A DNA stretch of 59,278 nucleotides from assembly GCA_001603115.1 (NCBI GenBank), contig LVBG01000030.1:1-59278 (forward strand), read 5' to 3'. Made by a program: the position numbers and the translations under genes. Source of the stretch: Spirochaetales bacterium Spiro_05. GTDB lineage: Bacteria; Spirochaetota; Spirochaetia; Sphaerochaetales; Sphaerochaetaceae. Of this stretch, positions 49,571-57,681 are shown piece by piece. The stretch's first letter is position 1. Each line of letters opens with the position of its first letter. Below the pieces are notes generated by a model. The model was not told the origin of the DNA, did no database searches, and was given only the letters and a program-made list of their open reading frames with translations.

Positions 49571-51146
49571 GTTTTGCTCCTGCCATAAGCAGTCCAAATT
49601 CGACTTGGGAATCCTTGGACGAAAGAATGCCTGCAATCTTGCCTTCGGTGACGATTGCGATCCGATCACAGACGGAACGCAGCTCCGCCAGCTCACTGCT
49701 GGTCATGATGACAGTCAGGCCCAGTTCCTCACTCAGCCGAACCAGCGTTTGCAGGACCAGCTTCTTGGCACCAACATCTATGCCGCGGGTAGGCTCTGAA
49801 ACAAACAGCAGTTTCGGTTCAAGACAAAGAGCTCTTGCGATACACACTTTCTGCTGGTTTCCACCCGACAACCTGCGGGTCTGCTGCATCGGTCCAGTAC
49901 AACGGATATCAAGATCCTGTATCATATTCAGTGCCAAGGTACGAACAGCTTTCTTATCCATCTGCATCACAGGCCCGAGTTTCTTGAGAAACTTGTGCTG
50001 CCGCTGCATGGCGGTGAATGCGATATTCAGCTCGATGGAGGAGTCGAGCAAGAGCCCCACACTCCTTCTGTCCTCACTGACAAAGGCCATGCCCGTTTGG
50101 AGTGCATGGATGGTGTCATTGAGCGCAAAGGGTTTCCCTTGATAGGTCACCTCACCTTCAGAGGGATACAGGCCCATGATGCCATTGGCGATACCAAGTT
50201 TCCCCTGGCCTGCCAACCCACCGATACCGATGATTTCACCCTCATGGATATCCAGGTTCACATCCTTCACTTCCTCTCCGCTCATAGCAACCTTGAGGTT
50301 CCTGATGGAAAGAAGGACCGGCTTGGCAGCCAGGTTCTCGTTGGGATGGCGCATCAGCTCCCCTACCTGCGTACCGATCATCAGTTCAGCAAGCTCATAG
50401 ATGGAGGTTTCTTCCTGTCTTTTCTGAGCAACCAACTTGCCGTCACGAAGGATGGTGATCGAAGTACAGATGTCCATGATCTCCTGCAGACGGTGCGTGA
50501 TGAACAGAATAGCTATTCCTCGCTTGGCAATGGCTCGCATGGCTTGGAGGAGATTGACAGCCTCACTCTCAGTGAGAACCGCCGTCGGCTCATCAAATAC
50601 CAAAACCTTGAGATTGGTCTTGTCAATCTCACGTGCAATCTCAATGAACTGCATATGTCCTACAGGAAGTCCTGCAATCTTTGCCCACTGGTCAATGTCC
50701 ATATCCAAGGTATCAAGGGCTTTACGCGCATCATCTCCCATATGCTGCAAATCGAGGGTGCGCATCTCCTTTCCGAAGACCTTGCTGATGGGATTCTCTT
50801 TGGTTAGCTCACGGTTGAGCTTGATGTTCTCGGTGATGGAGAAGCCGGGGATAAGCATGAACTCCTGGTGCACCATGCCGATGCCCAGGGTCATTGCATC
50901 CAAGGGGGAACGGATGCTGACCTTCTCCCCATCAACGGAAATGGTTCCTTCATGTCCTCCGGTGGAGTGGATGACGGACATACCGAAGAGAATGTTCATC
51001 AGGGTTGATTTCCCTGCGCCATTCTCTCCCACGATTCCATGAATTTCTCCCGGTTTCAATGAAATGGTGACATCGCTGAGTACCCTGTTTCCATGGTACT
51101 CCTTGCCGATGCCATCCATATGAAGCACATACTCTGACTTTTGCAA
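49557..51146 (-). CDS. ABC transporter ATPase with two nucleotide-binding domains
   Basis: 529 residues, MglA/RbsA-type tandem ATPase. Domain 1 has Walker A 'GIVGENGAGKSTLMN' and Walker B 'VLVFDEPTAVLTESE'; its signature 'GLPVGHMQFIEIAREI' is the degenerate form usual here. Domain 2 has 'GIGGLAGQGKLGIANGI' in place of a strict Walker A and a signature 'RRLSGGNQQKVCIARAL'. It drives the two permeases. The start is TTG 51146 with GAGGTGA 5 bases before it. Confidence 0.9.
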   Translation of the reverse strand: MQKSEYVLHMDGIGKEYHGNRVLSDVTISLKPGEIHGIVGENGAGKSTLMNILFGMSVIHSTGGHEGTISVDGEKVSIRSPLDAMTLGIGMVHQEFMLIPGFSITENIKLNRELTKENPISKVFGKEMRTLDLQHMGDDARKALDTLDMDIDQWAKIAGLPVGHMQFIEIAREIDKTNLKVLVFDEPTAVLTESEAVNLLQAMRAIAKRGIAILFITHRLQEIMDICTSITILRDGKLVAQKRQEETSIYELAELMIGTQVGELMRHPNENLAAKPVLLSIRNLKVAMSGEEVKDVNLDIHEGEIIGIGGLAGQGKLGIANGIMGLYPSEGEVTYQGKPFALNDTIHALQTGMAFVSEDRRSVGLLLDSSIELNIAFTAMQRQHKFLKKLGPVMQMDKKAVRTLALNMIQDLDIRCTGPMQQTRRLSGGNQQKVCIARALCLEPKLLFVSEPTRGIDVGAKKLVLQTLVRLSEELGLTVIMTSSELAELRSVCDRIAIVTEGKIAGILSSKDSQVEFGLLMAGAKHGST

Positions 51147-51176
51147 GATTTCACCTCATACTGAATTCAAAATGTT

Positions 51177-51226
51177 CGTGTCCTTGGACACGGAAAATGC
51201 TGGGACCGGACAAGCCAGTCCCAGCA
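51177..51226 (-). promoter_or_regulatory. Two tandem hairpins between binding-protein and ATPase genes
   Basis: TGCTGGGAC/GTCCCAGCA (51198-51206 with 51218-51226) and CGTGTCC/GGACACG (51177-51183 with 51186-51192). No T-run follows either. Placed right after the binding-protein gene, they probably stabilise its mRNA or reduce read-through. Confidence 0.6.
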
Positions 51227-51243
51227 AAGCAAGCACGTGACAC

Positions 51244-52359
51244 TTAGAACACAAGGTGATCGGAAAGATAGAGGAAGTAGTGGGGATACTGCTTGTAGTT
51301 CGTAAGTTCGACCTTGCCACCTGCGACCTGCTCCATAAGAGAAATCAGAACTGGCTTGTCAACCTTACCGTTGGTTCTGCCTTCAAGATACTCGATGGCA
51401 TATTTGACACCAGCCTCAACATACATCATGTTAACCGGCACCGGCCAGGTTGCTACGCGGCCAGTCATATTGGCCTTGGCAACAGAAGTGCCGATGGCTT
51501 CCCTGATCCACTCAAGGTTGCCCTTCTTGTCTTCAGGAATGGAGATGCCGAGAGCGCCGGGAAGAGCGTGGTACGGGGAAGGACAGCACTGCACGGGGAA
51601 GATACCACCGTTGGAAACAGTCTGGCGGATCATCGGTTCCATCATCGAGCAGTTGGTGCCGAAGACAGCAGTTTCCTTTCCGAACTGTGCAATCTTGCGG
51701 GGAACATCTTCCATGATGAACTGCTGGGTTCCAGGAACGCCTGCATCACCGGTCGGATCGGGAGCATCCTCTTCCACGAAACGCAAGCCAATCTTCTGGG
51801 CTTCTGCCTTCATGAGGTCGCGGCGGGCGCTGAGCATCTCATAGGACATGTGGCGGGGGAACGAGTAGTGAACCAATGTGGTTGCACCCATGTCCTTTGC
51901 CTGCTGAGCAATCTGCGCACCGCGTGCAAGGTCATTGGTCTGCAAAATGACATCACCCTTGGAAGCGATCATATCGGGATCTTCACCAGGAACGCCAAGG
52001 ATGAAAAGGATGTCGGGGCGAACTTCGCGAACACGATCGATCGCTGCTGCAGCACCAGGAACAGCCTGAACCATGACAATCGCCTTCACCTGGGGATCGG
52101 AAGCCATAGCCATCATGTTGCTGATAGTGGTTTCTTGCTCCTGCATGAAACGATCGGGATAGGTGGTGATGACAATCTTGTCACCATAGATTTTCTTCAT
52201 GTTCTCTGCTGCACGGAACTCTTCCTCACCCTGACTGACAGTACCAGTCATGACACCAATCTTATACTGGGAAGAAGCAGCTTCCTTTGCACCTGCTGCA
52301 AACACAAGTGAGCTTGCAATCAGACAAATCAGAACGAGGGCCAATAGTTTTTTGTACAT
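51244..52359 (-). CDS. DUF3798 periplasmic binding protein
   Basis: 371 residues. Signal peptide 'MYKKLLALVLICLIASSLVF' followed by AAGAKEAA. The mature start 'YKIGVMTGTVSQGEEEFRAA' and 'TTLVHYSFPRHMSYEMLSAR' identify the DUF3798 family, a periplasmic type-1 binding-protein fold. Ligand not known; Cys pairs ('GTNCSMM', 'VQCCPSPYH') are unusual for this compartment. It opens an operon with ATPase and two permeases. AAGGAGAG precedes the ATG. Confidence 0.85.
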   Translation of the reverse strand: MYKKLLALVLICLIASSLVFAAGAKEAASSQYKIGVMTGTVSQGEEEFRAAENMKKIYGDKIVITTYPDRFMQEQETTISNMMAMASDPQVKAIVMVQAVPGAAAAIDRVREVRPDILFILGVPGEDPDMIASKGDVILQTNDLARGAQIAQQAKDMGATTLVHYSFPRHMSYEMLSARRDLMKAEAQKIGLRFVEEDAPDPTGDAGVPGTQQFIMEDVPRKIAQFGKETAVFGTNCSMMEPMIRQTVSNGGIFPVQCCPSPYHALPGALGISIPEDKKGNLEWIREAIGTSVAKANMTGRVATWPVPVNMMYVEAGVKYAIEYLEGRTNGKVDKPVLISLMEQVAGGKVELTNYKQYPHYFLYLSDHLVF

Positions 52360-52815
52360 AAACGTTCTCTCCTTATACTACGTGAACAGGTCTATAGGTA
52401 ATTAGACTACTAGGCCATTCCAAGAGTTGTCAATGAAAATTGCAATAATATGCATAATTGTGGATGCTTTTTCTATTCCCTGAGTATTTATTATGCTCTT
52501 AGCGACAATCTTTTCTTAACAAATATTGGTTTTCCTGTAATATATAAGACATTTTGTATCTCATTATAATACAAATATTACATAAATATGCAATTATTCC
52601 ATTCTTTTACTAAGTTATCCTTAGACACTTGCTCTGAAAGTAATATATATGGTTTATAAGACAAGGCTATAAGTTGGGTTTCCAACCATTTGCTGTACTG
52701 TTGGCAGAGAGATTATCATGTTTCTAATCCTAGTTGCTTGGTTCTCTCTGGTAATCCAGTAAACTGTTGGGTGTACCGATAGGTTCCTGACAAACTGAAA
52801 AAATGAGCAATAAGA

Positions 52816-52962
52816 GTGATGATTGTTGGGCTGGTAGCTGACGATGAAGGCAATCCGCCTGTCCGTTTCATTCCAATTCCGGGTCAACGCAGTTGGTGCG
52901 AATGGTTGGAATGCCTCACCTTTCCAAACAGGTCACAAACCCGATTGCACGTATTTGCATAA
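52816..52962 (+). pseudogene. Possible transposase fragment
   Basis: The 48-codon frame reads 'VMIVGLVADDEGNPPVRFIP', which resembles the catalytic-core strand 'vvvGLv.d.eG.Pv.fe.fpGN' of IS4/IS1634-type transposases; the sequence then diverges. No start signal, no inverted repeats and no further transposase blocks are visible, so at best it is a decayed remnant. Confidence 0.25.
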
Positions 52963-52986
52963 AAAAGGGGACCCGAAGGCCCCCTC
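52961..52986 (-). terminator. Terminator of the sugar-binding-protein gene
   Basis: Minus strand: GGGGGCC-TTCG-GGTCCCC (one G-U pair) followed by six T. Confidence 0.85.
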
Positions 52987-53004
52987 GCATAACAGGCATA
53001 GTGC

Positions 53005-54363
53005 TTATTGGTTTTTCTTCCAGGTTTCCCATGCCTTCTGTACTTCGCTGGCAACCTGAGAAGGAGCCTTCGAACCAAGTCCGATCTCCTGCAGGCCAGT
53101 GTTGATGACGTTGTAGACATCGCTGTGGAGCACACCGTCGATAACCGGAGTGATCGTGGTGTATGCAGCATAGTATGCAGCGCGCTTTGCGATGAACGGC
53201 TCAAGGTTCTTCTCCTTCACCACCTTCTCAACATCGACGTTGAGATTGGAGGGGAAAGAAGCACCGGTGGAGAGGCGGTAGGTCTGCACATATTCGCCCT
53301 GCAAGTACTTGATCAATCTCCAAGCAGCAGCTTCCTTGGCCGAGCCTGCGGGAATGTTGGCGCTCATGCCCCAACCAGTACCGACAACACCACTATTGGA
53401 GTTGCTGATGACCTCGCCGGGGAGATTGGGGATGACCATGAGTTCGAAATCGTTCTGCTGGGAAGCGGGGCTGACCAGAGCCTTTCCGGTGGTGATGTCA
53501 GTCTGGAACGAAGCGGTCGACCAGTCACCATCGATGTAGAATGCCGCCTTGCCTGCTGCAAAGCTACCACGGGATGAACCGTAGGGGCTGCTGAGGCTGT
53601 TGCGGTTCAACATGCCGGACTTGTACATATCATCGATGAGCTCGAGTGATTTGACAAACCAGGGGTCGGTGAACTTCAGGGTGCCGGCAGCGACCTTGTC
53701 GTGCCAGTCGGTACCACCGAAGCGGCCTACAACCATCGAGAAGAGGCAACTCTGCATGACCCAAGCGTCCATGTTGTCCATGGCGATCAGATCGATGCCC
53801 TTTGCCTTCAGAGGACCAACCATGGCCTTCATCTCAGCATAGCTCTTGGGAATGGAAAGCCCATTCTCTCTCAACACCTTGGTGTTGACATAGAGCATGT
53901 GGGTGGTGGTAAGGCCGTTGGGGAGCTCACCGAGGAACCCGGCAAACTGCGGAGCGAGGGTGGCCGGATTGTAGTCGTCAACCATACCATCCTTCTGGAG
54001 GAACGGCATCAGGTCCTTCACACTCTTGGTGGTGTGGAGGCTTGTGCTGCGGCCGCTGGGCCACATATAGAGAACATCGGGTACCTTGCCACTGGCAACA
54101 TAGGCCTCGGTCTTCTGGTGGAACGGTTCATTGAACAGGTCCTCACGCACCAGTTTGATGTCCGGGTTCTCAGCAGCGAATTTGTCCCAAACCATCGAGA
54201 TCTCGTTCGCACTGTTCGGCTCGGACATGTCGATGTAATTGAGAACGGTGAGCTCAATCTGCTTTCCAGCAGAAGCATCTTCTTTGGTTCCCTGTGCAAA
54301 CACTGATGTCACGACCATCAGCAATGCAAGAGCCACAATAAAAACTCTCTTCAGTCCAGTCAT
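53005..54363 (-). CDS. Sugar ABC transporter binding protein (family 1)
   Basis: 452 residues. Signal peptide ends 'LMVVTSVFA' with QGTKEDA after it. 'WDKFAAENPDIKLVREDLFN', 'GKVPDVLYMWPSGRSTSLHT' and 'GKAAFYIDGDWSTASFQTDI' are typical of CUT1 oligosaccharide-binding proteins. Paired with the MalF/MalG-like permeases 175 bases upstream, but with its own promoter and ROK-type operator. By the linked GH20, the ligand is probably a beta-N-acetylhexosaminide oligosaccharide (inference). No ATPase gene is present; a shared MsmK-like ATPase elsewhere is expected. Confidence 0.88.
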   Translation of the reverse strand: MTGLKRVFIVALALLMVVTSVFAQGTKEDASAGKQIELTVLNYIDMSEPNSANEISMVWDKFAAENPDIKLVREDLFNEPFHQKTEAYVASGKVPDVLYMWPSGRSTSLHTTKSVKDLMPFLQKDGMVDDYNPATLAPQFAGFLGELPNGLTTTHMLYVNTKVLRENGLSIPKSYAEMKAMVGPLKAKGIDLIAMDNMDAWVMQSCLFSMVVGRFGGTDWHDKVAAGTLKFTDPWFVKSLELIDDMYKSGMLNRNSLSSPYGSSRGSFAAGKAAFYIDGDWSTASFQTDITTGKALVSPASQQNDFELMVIPNLPGEVISNSNSGVVGTGWGMSANIPAGSAKEAAAWRLIKYLQGEYVQTYRLSTGASFPSNLNVDVEKVVKEKNLEPFIAKRAAYYAAYTTITPVIDGVLHSDVYNVINTGLQEIGLGSKAPSQVASEVQKAWETWKKNQ

Positions 54364-54472
54364 CTTTACCTCCTAATGACTTCTTCATTTTCCTGTGTGT
54401 GGGGGGCTTTGCCCCTCCACGTTTTCTGAACATCCAACACCCCCCACAGGGGAGTGAAGCAACCTCACTTAA

Positions 54473-54497
54473 TTAGTTCATACTTTGTACAAACTAA
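54473..54497 (-). promoter_or_regulatory. ROK-type operator A (binding-protein gene)
   Basis: A 25-bp site with core GTTC-N7-GTACAAAC (plus reading) and outer TTAG/CTAA arms. It matches site B (57564-57588) at 19 of 25 positions and, like it, ends on the last base of the -10 box. Confidence 0.7.
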
Positions 54498-54525
54498 TGC
54501 TACCACGACTTATGGGGGCTGTCAA
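54497..54525 (-). promoter_or_regulatory. Promoter of the sugar-binding-protein gene
   Basis: Minus strand: TTGACA (54520-54525), 17-base spacer, TAGCAT (54497-54502). Confidence 0.75.
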
Positions 54526-54537
54526 ACACATTTGGTC

Positions 54538-55389
54538 TCAGCCTTTGACAGCGCCGGCGGCAACGCCCTTGGTAATCTCCTTTCGGAAAAACAAATAGAA
54601 TACCAGCATCGGGATAAGACCGATGACCAGTGCGGCAAACTGCTTGCCGAAGTCTGATGACAGGGCGCCGGCAAACTTCTGAACCCCGACAGGAAGGCTT
54701 TTCAGTGCATCACTGCTGGTCAGAATGTTTATCAGCATGAACTCATTCCAGGTACCGGTAACCGTCAGGATGGCCACCGTCACCCCTACCGGGGCAGCCA
54801 TGGGAACAATGAGCGAAGCAAAAATCCTCAGATAGGTTGCACCATCGATCCTGGCAGACTCCACCAAGGCATCGGGGATGGCTCTGATGTACTCGGTGCC
54901 CAGATAGATGCCCATCGGCATCGCAATCCCGATATAGGGAATGAGAACCCCGAGGCGGCTGTTGTACAGCCCGACCCAGTTGATGATGAGAAAGAGCGGG
55001 ACCATGATCGATTGCAGGGTCAGCAAAAGGCCGATGACAAACGAACCATGGAGGACCTTGGTCGCCTTGTTCGGAATCTTGGCAAAGGCAAAGCCCGCCA
55101 TGAACGAGAAACAGAGGGTTGCCACGGTGGTGATGCCGGTGTAGATGAGACTGTTGAGGATCAGATTGGGGAACTTACCCCGAACCCATGAGTCACGATA
55201 GTTGATCGTCACCCACTCCTTGGGAAATCCGAGCTTGTTCATCTGGAACTCTGTGGTGGTCTTGAAGGAGTTCATCACCAGCCAAAGCAGTGGATAGATG
55301 GCCATGACGGTGAAAAAAATCATGACTGCATAGGTCAGCAGCAATCCGATTCTTGAGCGTATGCTCTTGGTATCCTTGATATCACGCAT
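54538..55389 (-). CDS. Sugar ABC transporter permease (MalG-like)
   Basis: 283 residues, six membrane segments. The EAA loop reads 'LVESARIDGATYLRIFASLI' and the C-terminus ends in the short 'TKGVAAGAVKG' tail common to CUT1 MalG-type permeases. GGGAG precedes ATG 55389; 3 bases separate it from the partner permease gene. Confidence 0.9.
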   Translation of the reverse strand: MRDIKDTKSIRSRIGLLLTYAVMIFFTVMAIYPLLWLVMNSFKTTTEFQMNKLGFPKEWVTINYRDSWVRGKFPNLILNSLIYTGITTVATLCFSFMAGFAFAKIPNKATKVLHGSFVIGLLLTLQSIMVPLFLIINWVGLYNSRLGVLIPYIGIAMPMGIYLGTEYIRAIPDALVESARIDGATYLRIFASLIVPMAAPVGVTVAILTVTGTWNEFMLINILTSSDALKSLPVGVQKFAGALSSDFGKQFAALVIGLIPMLVFYLFFRKEITKGVAAGAVKG

Positions 55390-55392
55390 CGC

Positions 55393-56301
55393 CTACTCCC
55401 TCCCCCCGAACTTTCCTTCAACCCACTTGGTCAGGCCGATGAGCGCAAAGCTGATGATGACCATGACGGTACTGATGGCATTTGCCAACGGATAGTTGGG
55501 AGCTCCCTTGAATGCCTTGTCGAACATATAGATGGAGAGCACACTGGTACGGTTGGCCGGCCCTCCTGCCGTCATGACGTAGATCAGGTCAAAACTCTTC
55601 AGCGATCCGCTGATGGCCAGGATGGCGGTGGTGACCAAGACCCCGCTGAGGGCCGGAAGGATGATGTTGCCAAGCACCTGCGTCTCGCTTGCCCCATCGA
55701 TGCGGGCAGCCTCAATGACAGCCCCATCGATCTTCTGCAGGTTGGCGATGAAAATGATCAGATACATGCCGGTGTACATCCATAGGATGACAAAGAGGAC
55801 AGGAAGCATCGGGTGGTTGGAGATGCCATACTCATAGGTAGGATTGAAAAGCCTGACCAATTCAGGAAAGGCCCCATAGGGAGCAAAGAAGGACTTCCAC
55901 AGGATACCGATGACAACCGTGGAAATAACGGTGGGAAGATAGATCATTGTCTGGAAGAAGTCAGCCTTCTTCACGATCCCACGATAGAGCACATAGGCAA
56001 GAAAGAAGCCCAAAGGGATTTGCCCGAAAACCGAAACAAGAACGATGTACAGATTGTTCTTCAATGCAAGGTAGAAGTACTCATCCACAAAAAGGCGCCC
56101 ATACCATTTCAGCCCCACGAAACTGATGGGTTTCCCTCCGAACAGTTTCCCGCCGTTGTAGTCGCTGATACTCAGAAAAATTGAGAAGATGGTGGGGAAG
56201 GCCATCACCGAAATATAGATGAGAAAGCCTGGGAGGACCAACGTCCAGTATGCCCTCTTCTGCTCCCTCTTGGCATCAAGCAGCGTATGCTCCTTAGGCA
56301 T
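55393..56301 (-). CDS. Sugar ABC transporter permease (MalF-like)
   Basis: 302 residues, six membrane segments, CUT1 family. 'YWTLVLPGFLIYISVMAFPT' is the first helix, and the EAA loop is 'VIEAARIDGASETQVLGNII'. GGAGGTGA precedes ATG 56301, inside the end of the ROK gene (8-base overlap), so it is transcribed and coupled with the regulator. Confidence 0.9.
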   Translation of the reverse strand: MPKEHTLLDAKREQKRAYWTLVLPGFLIYISVMAFPTIFSIFLSISDYNGGKLFGGKPISFVGLKWYGRLFVDEYFYLALKNNLYIVLVSVFGQIPLGFFLAYVLYRGIVKKADFFQTMIYLPTVISTVVIGILWKSFFAPYGAFPELVRLFNPTYEYGISNHPMLPVLFVILWMYTGMYLIIFIANLQKIDGAVIEAARIDGASETQVLGNIILPALSGVLVTTAILAISGSLKSFDLIYVMTAGGPANRTSVLSIYMFDKAFKGAPNYPLANAISTVMVIISFALIGLTKWVEGKFGGRE

Positions 56302-57502
56302 GCGTCACCTCCATCCTTGGCTTCTCATAGGTTTTCTTCATCGGGTAGGCCTGGGCAATGACATCCTCCCAATCAAAATGGGTCCTGCACTCAATTTCGG
56401 AGAGTTCAGGGACGGCGAACAGCTTTTGCAGGAACATCATCGCAGCTCCTTTCGCAACCACCGCCTCATCCTGCGTATCGAAAATGAGCTTGCATCCCAC
56501 CTTTTTCAGCAAATCCAGAAACTGGGGGCACTCTTCAGAGAGAAGCGTACGGATCTTCTGCTCATCATTGAACGGCTTTCCGTGAATGAAGAATACCCGG
56601 GGATCGAAGACTGAGATCACGGGAACCAGGGAGCTGAAAAGATCCACCATCCATACCTTCCAAGCATGCTCATCACTGACACTGCTGATCAGCAGGTCTT
56701 CCGCCAAGCCGGTCTGCCCGATGTTGTGCCCTCTCCAGCTGAGGGTGCAAATTTCCCCCGAGCTGTGGTGAGAGCCATGGTACACTTTGCCGCCGATGGA
56801 AAGCCCGATACCCACGCCGATGCCGGCACGATCCCCAAACTGGTAGCTTCCCTCATGGTAGTCAGCAATCATGCACATGAAATCGCCCAGATTGACATTG
56901 CGATTGATGGTCATCTCCAGCCAAGCAGTACAGTTGGCATCATTTTCCACGAAGACAAGCACATCATAGCGCTTCGCAAAGAATGCATGCAGGTCGTAGT
57001 TGCGAAGGTTGAAAGGCTCGGCGTAGACGATGATCCCGCTCTCGGTGTCGACAATGCCGGGAATACCGGCAACGACGGCAAGCAGGGGAAGACCCAGCTT
57101 GTAGACCTGCTTGAGCACAAGGTCCATCAGGAAGGTGAGAATCCCGTCGAAGTCAACCTCAGGCAGCTTTCCCTTGTCCTGGTAGAGCAACGATCCGGTG
57201 ATGTCCATGATCACTGCCCGGTAGTGGGAGGGCTGGATGTCAAATCCCACCACACACCCAAATTTGTCATTGAGCCTGAGTATGATGGGCTTACGTCCAC
57301 CTCTGCTCATCCCACTGCCCTCTTCCCCTTCATAGACAACTTCGTCATCTATGAGAGCGCTGATGATGTTGGTGACCGTTGATCGGTACAAGTTCAGTTC
57401 TCTTGCAATGTCGACTCTGCTGATCCCAGGGCTTTTCCAGATAAGTTGTGCAACCAATGAGGTATTTGCATTCTTCTGAAAATTGTTGTTGTTGATTCTC
57501 AT
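56294..57502 (-). CDS. ROK-family transcriptional regulator
   Basis: 402 residues. Residues ~10-70 are a winged helix ('SPGISRVDIARELNLYRSTV', 'RGGRKPIILRLNDKFG'); residues ~85-390 are the ROK domain ('CVVGFDIQPSHYRAVIMDIT', 'VFVENDANCTAWLEMT', 'GIGVGIGLSIGGKVYHGSHH', 'SSGEICTLSWRGHN'). The CxCGxxGC zinc motif of many ROK proteins is absent. It resembles NagC/XylR regulators that sense sugars. It heads the transporter operon and overlaps its promoter with operator B. ATG 57502 starts the conserved N-terminus; more upstream in-frame sequence lies between promoter and gene. Confidence 0.87.
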   Translation of the reverse strand: MRINNNNFQKNANTSLVAQLIWKSPGISRVDIARELNLYRSTVTNIISALIDDEVVYEGEEGSGMSRGGRKPIILRLNDKFGCVVGFDIQPSHYRAVIMDITGSLLYQDKGKLPEVDFDGILTFLMDLVLKQVYKLGLPLLAVVAGIPGIVDTESGIIVYAEPFNLRNYDLHAFFAKRYDVLVFVENDANCTAWLEMTINRNVNLGDFMCMIADYHEGSYQFGDRAGIGVGIGLSIGGKVYHGSHHSSGEICTLSWRGHNIGQTGLAEDLLISSVSDEHAWKVWMVDLFSSLVPVISVFDPRVFFIHGKPFNDEQKIRTLLSEECPQFLDLLKKVGCKLIFDTQDEAVVAKGAAMMFLQKLFAVPELSEIECRTHFDWEDVIAQAYPMKKTYEKPRMEVTHA

Positions 57503-57563
57503 AGGCCTCTCTATCCTCGGGATATTCCCACGTCGCTGAAGAAGAAGCAGAACACTATACAAG

Positions 57564-57588
57564 TTTGTTCGCTCTCTGTACAAACAAA
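57564..57588 (-). promoter_or_regulatory. ROK-type operator B (regulator/permease operon)
   Basis: 25-bp site with core GTTC-N7-GTACAAAC, outer TTTG/CAAA arms, adjoining the -10 box in the same way as site A. Confidence 0.7.
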
Positions 57589-57616
57589 GCCTACCATCCC
57601 CCTATGCACCTGTCAA
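57588..57616 (-). promoter_or_regulatory. Promoter of the ROK-permease operon
   Basis: Minus strand: TTGACA (57611-57616), 17-base spacer, TAGGCT (57588-57593). Confidence 0.72.
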
Positions 57617-57633
57617 GCAGAACTTTGTGCAGC

Positions 57634-57652
57634 ATTTGTACACTCTTTGAAC
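57634..57652 (+). promoter_or_regulatory. ROK-type operator C (GH20 gene)
   Basis: ATTTGTAC-N7-GAAC is the reverse orientation of the same core. It ends one base before TTGACG (57653-57658), a possible -35 box for the GH20 gene. The outer arms are not conserved. Confidence 0.55.
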
Positions 57653-57681
57653 TTGACGCAGCACGCCCAAGGTGATACCAA

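Larger units (their letters stand above)
52360..53004. other. 645-base AT-rich intergenic region
   Basis: Near the left end, TTGACA on the minus strand (52428-52433) is a possible -35 box for the DUF3798 operon. The middle (52440-52650) is very AT-rich with no gene. A plus-strand frame at 52816-52962 may be a transposase remnant. The right end holds the terminator for the next binding-protein gene. A 77-codon minus frame at 52654-52887 has a composition unlike a protein. Confidence 0.6.

Noticed and set aside
52654-52887. 77-codon minus-strand frame in the AT-rich gap
   Set aside because: No ribosome-binding site, low-complexity residue pattern and no resemblance to any family; probably chance.
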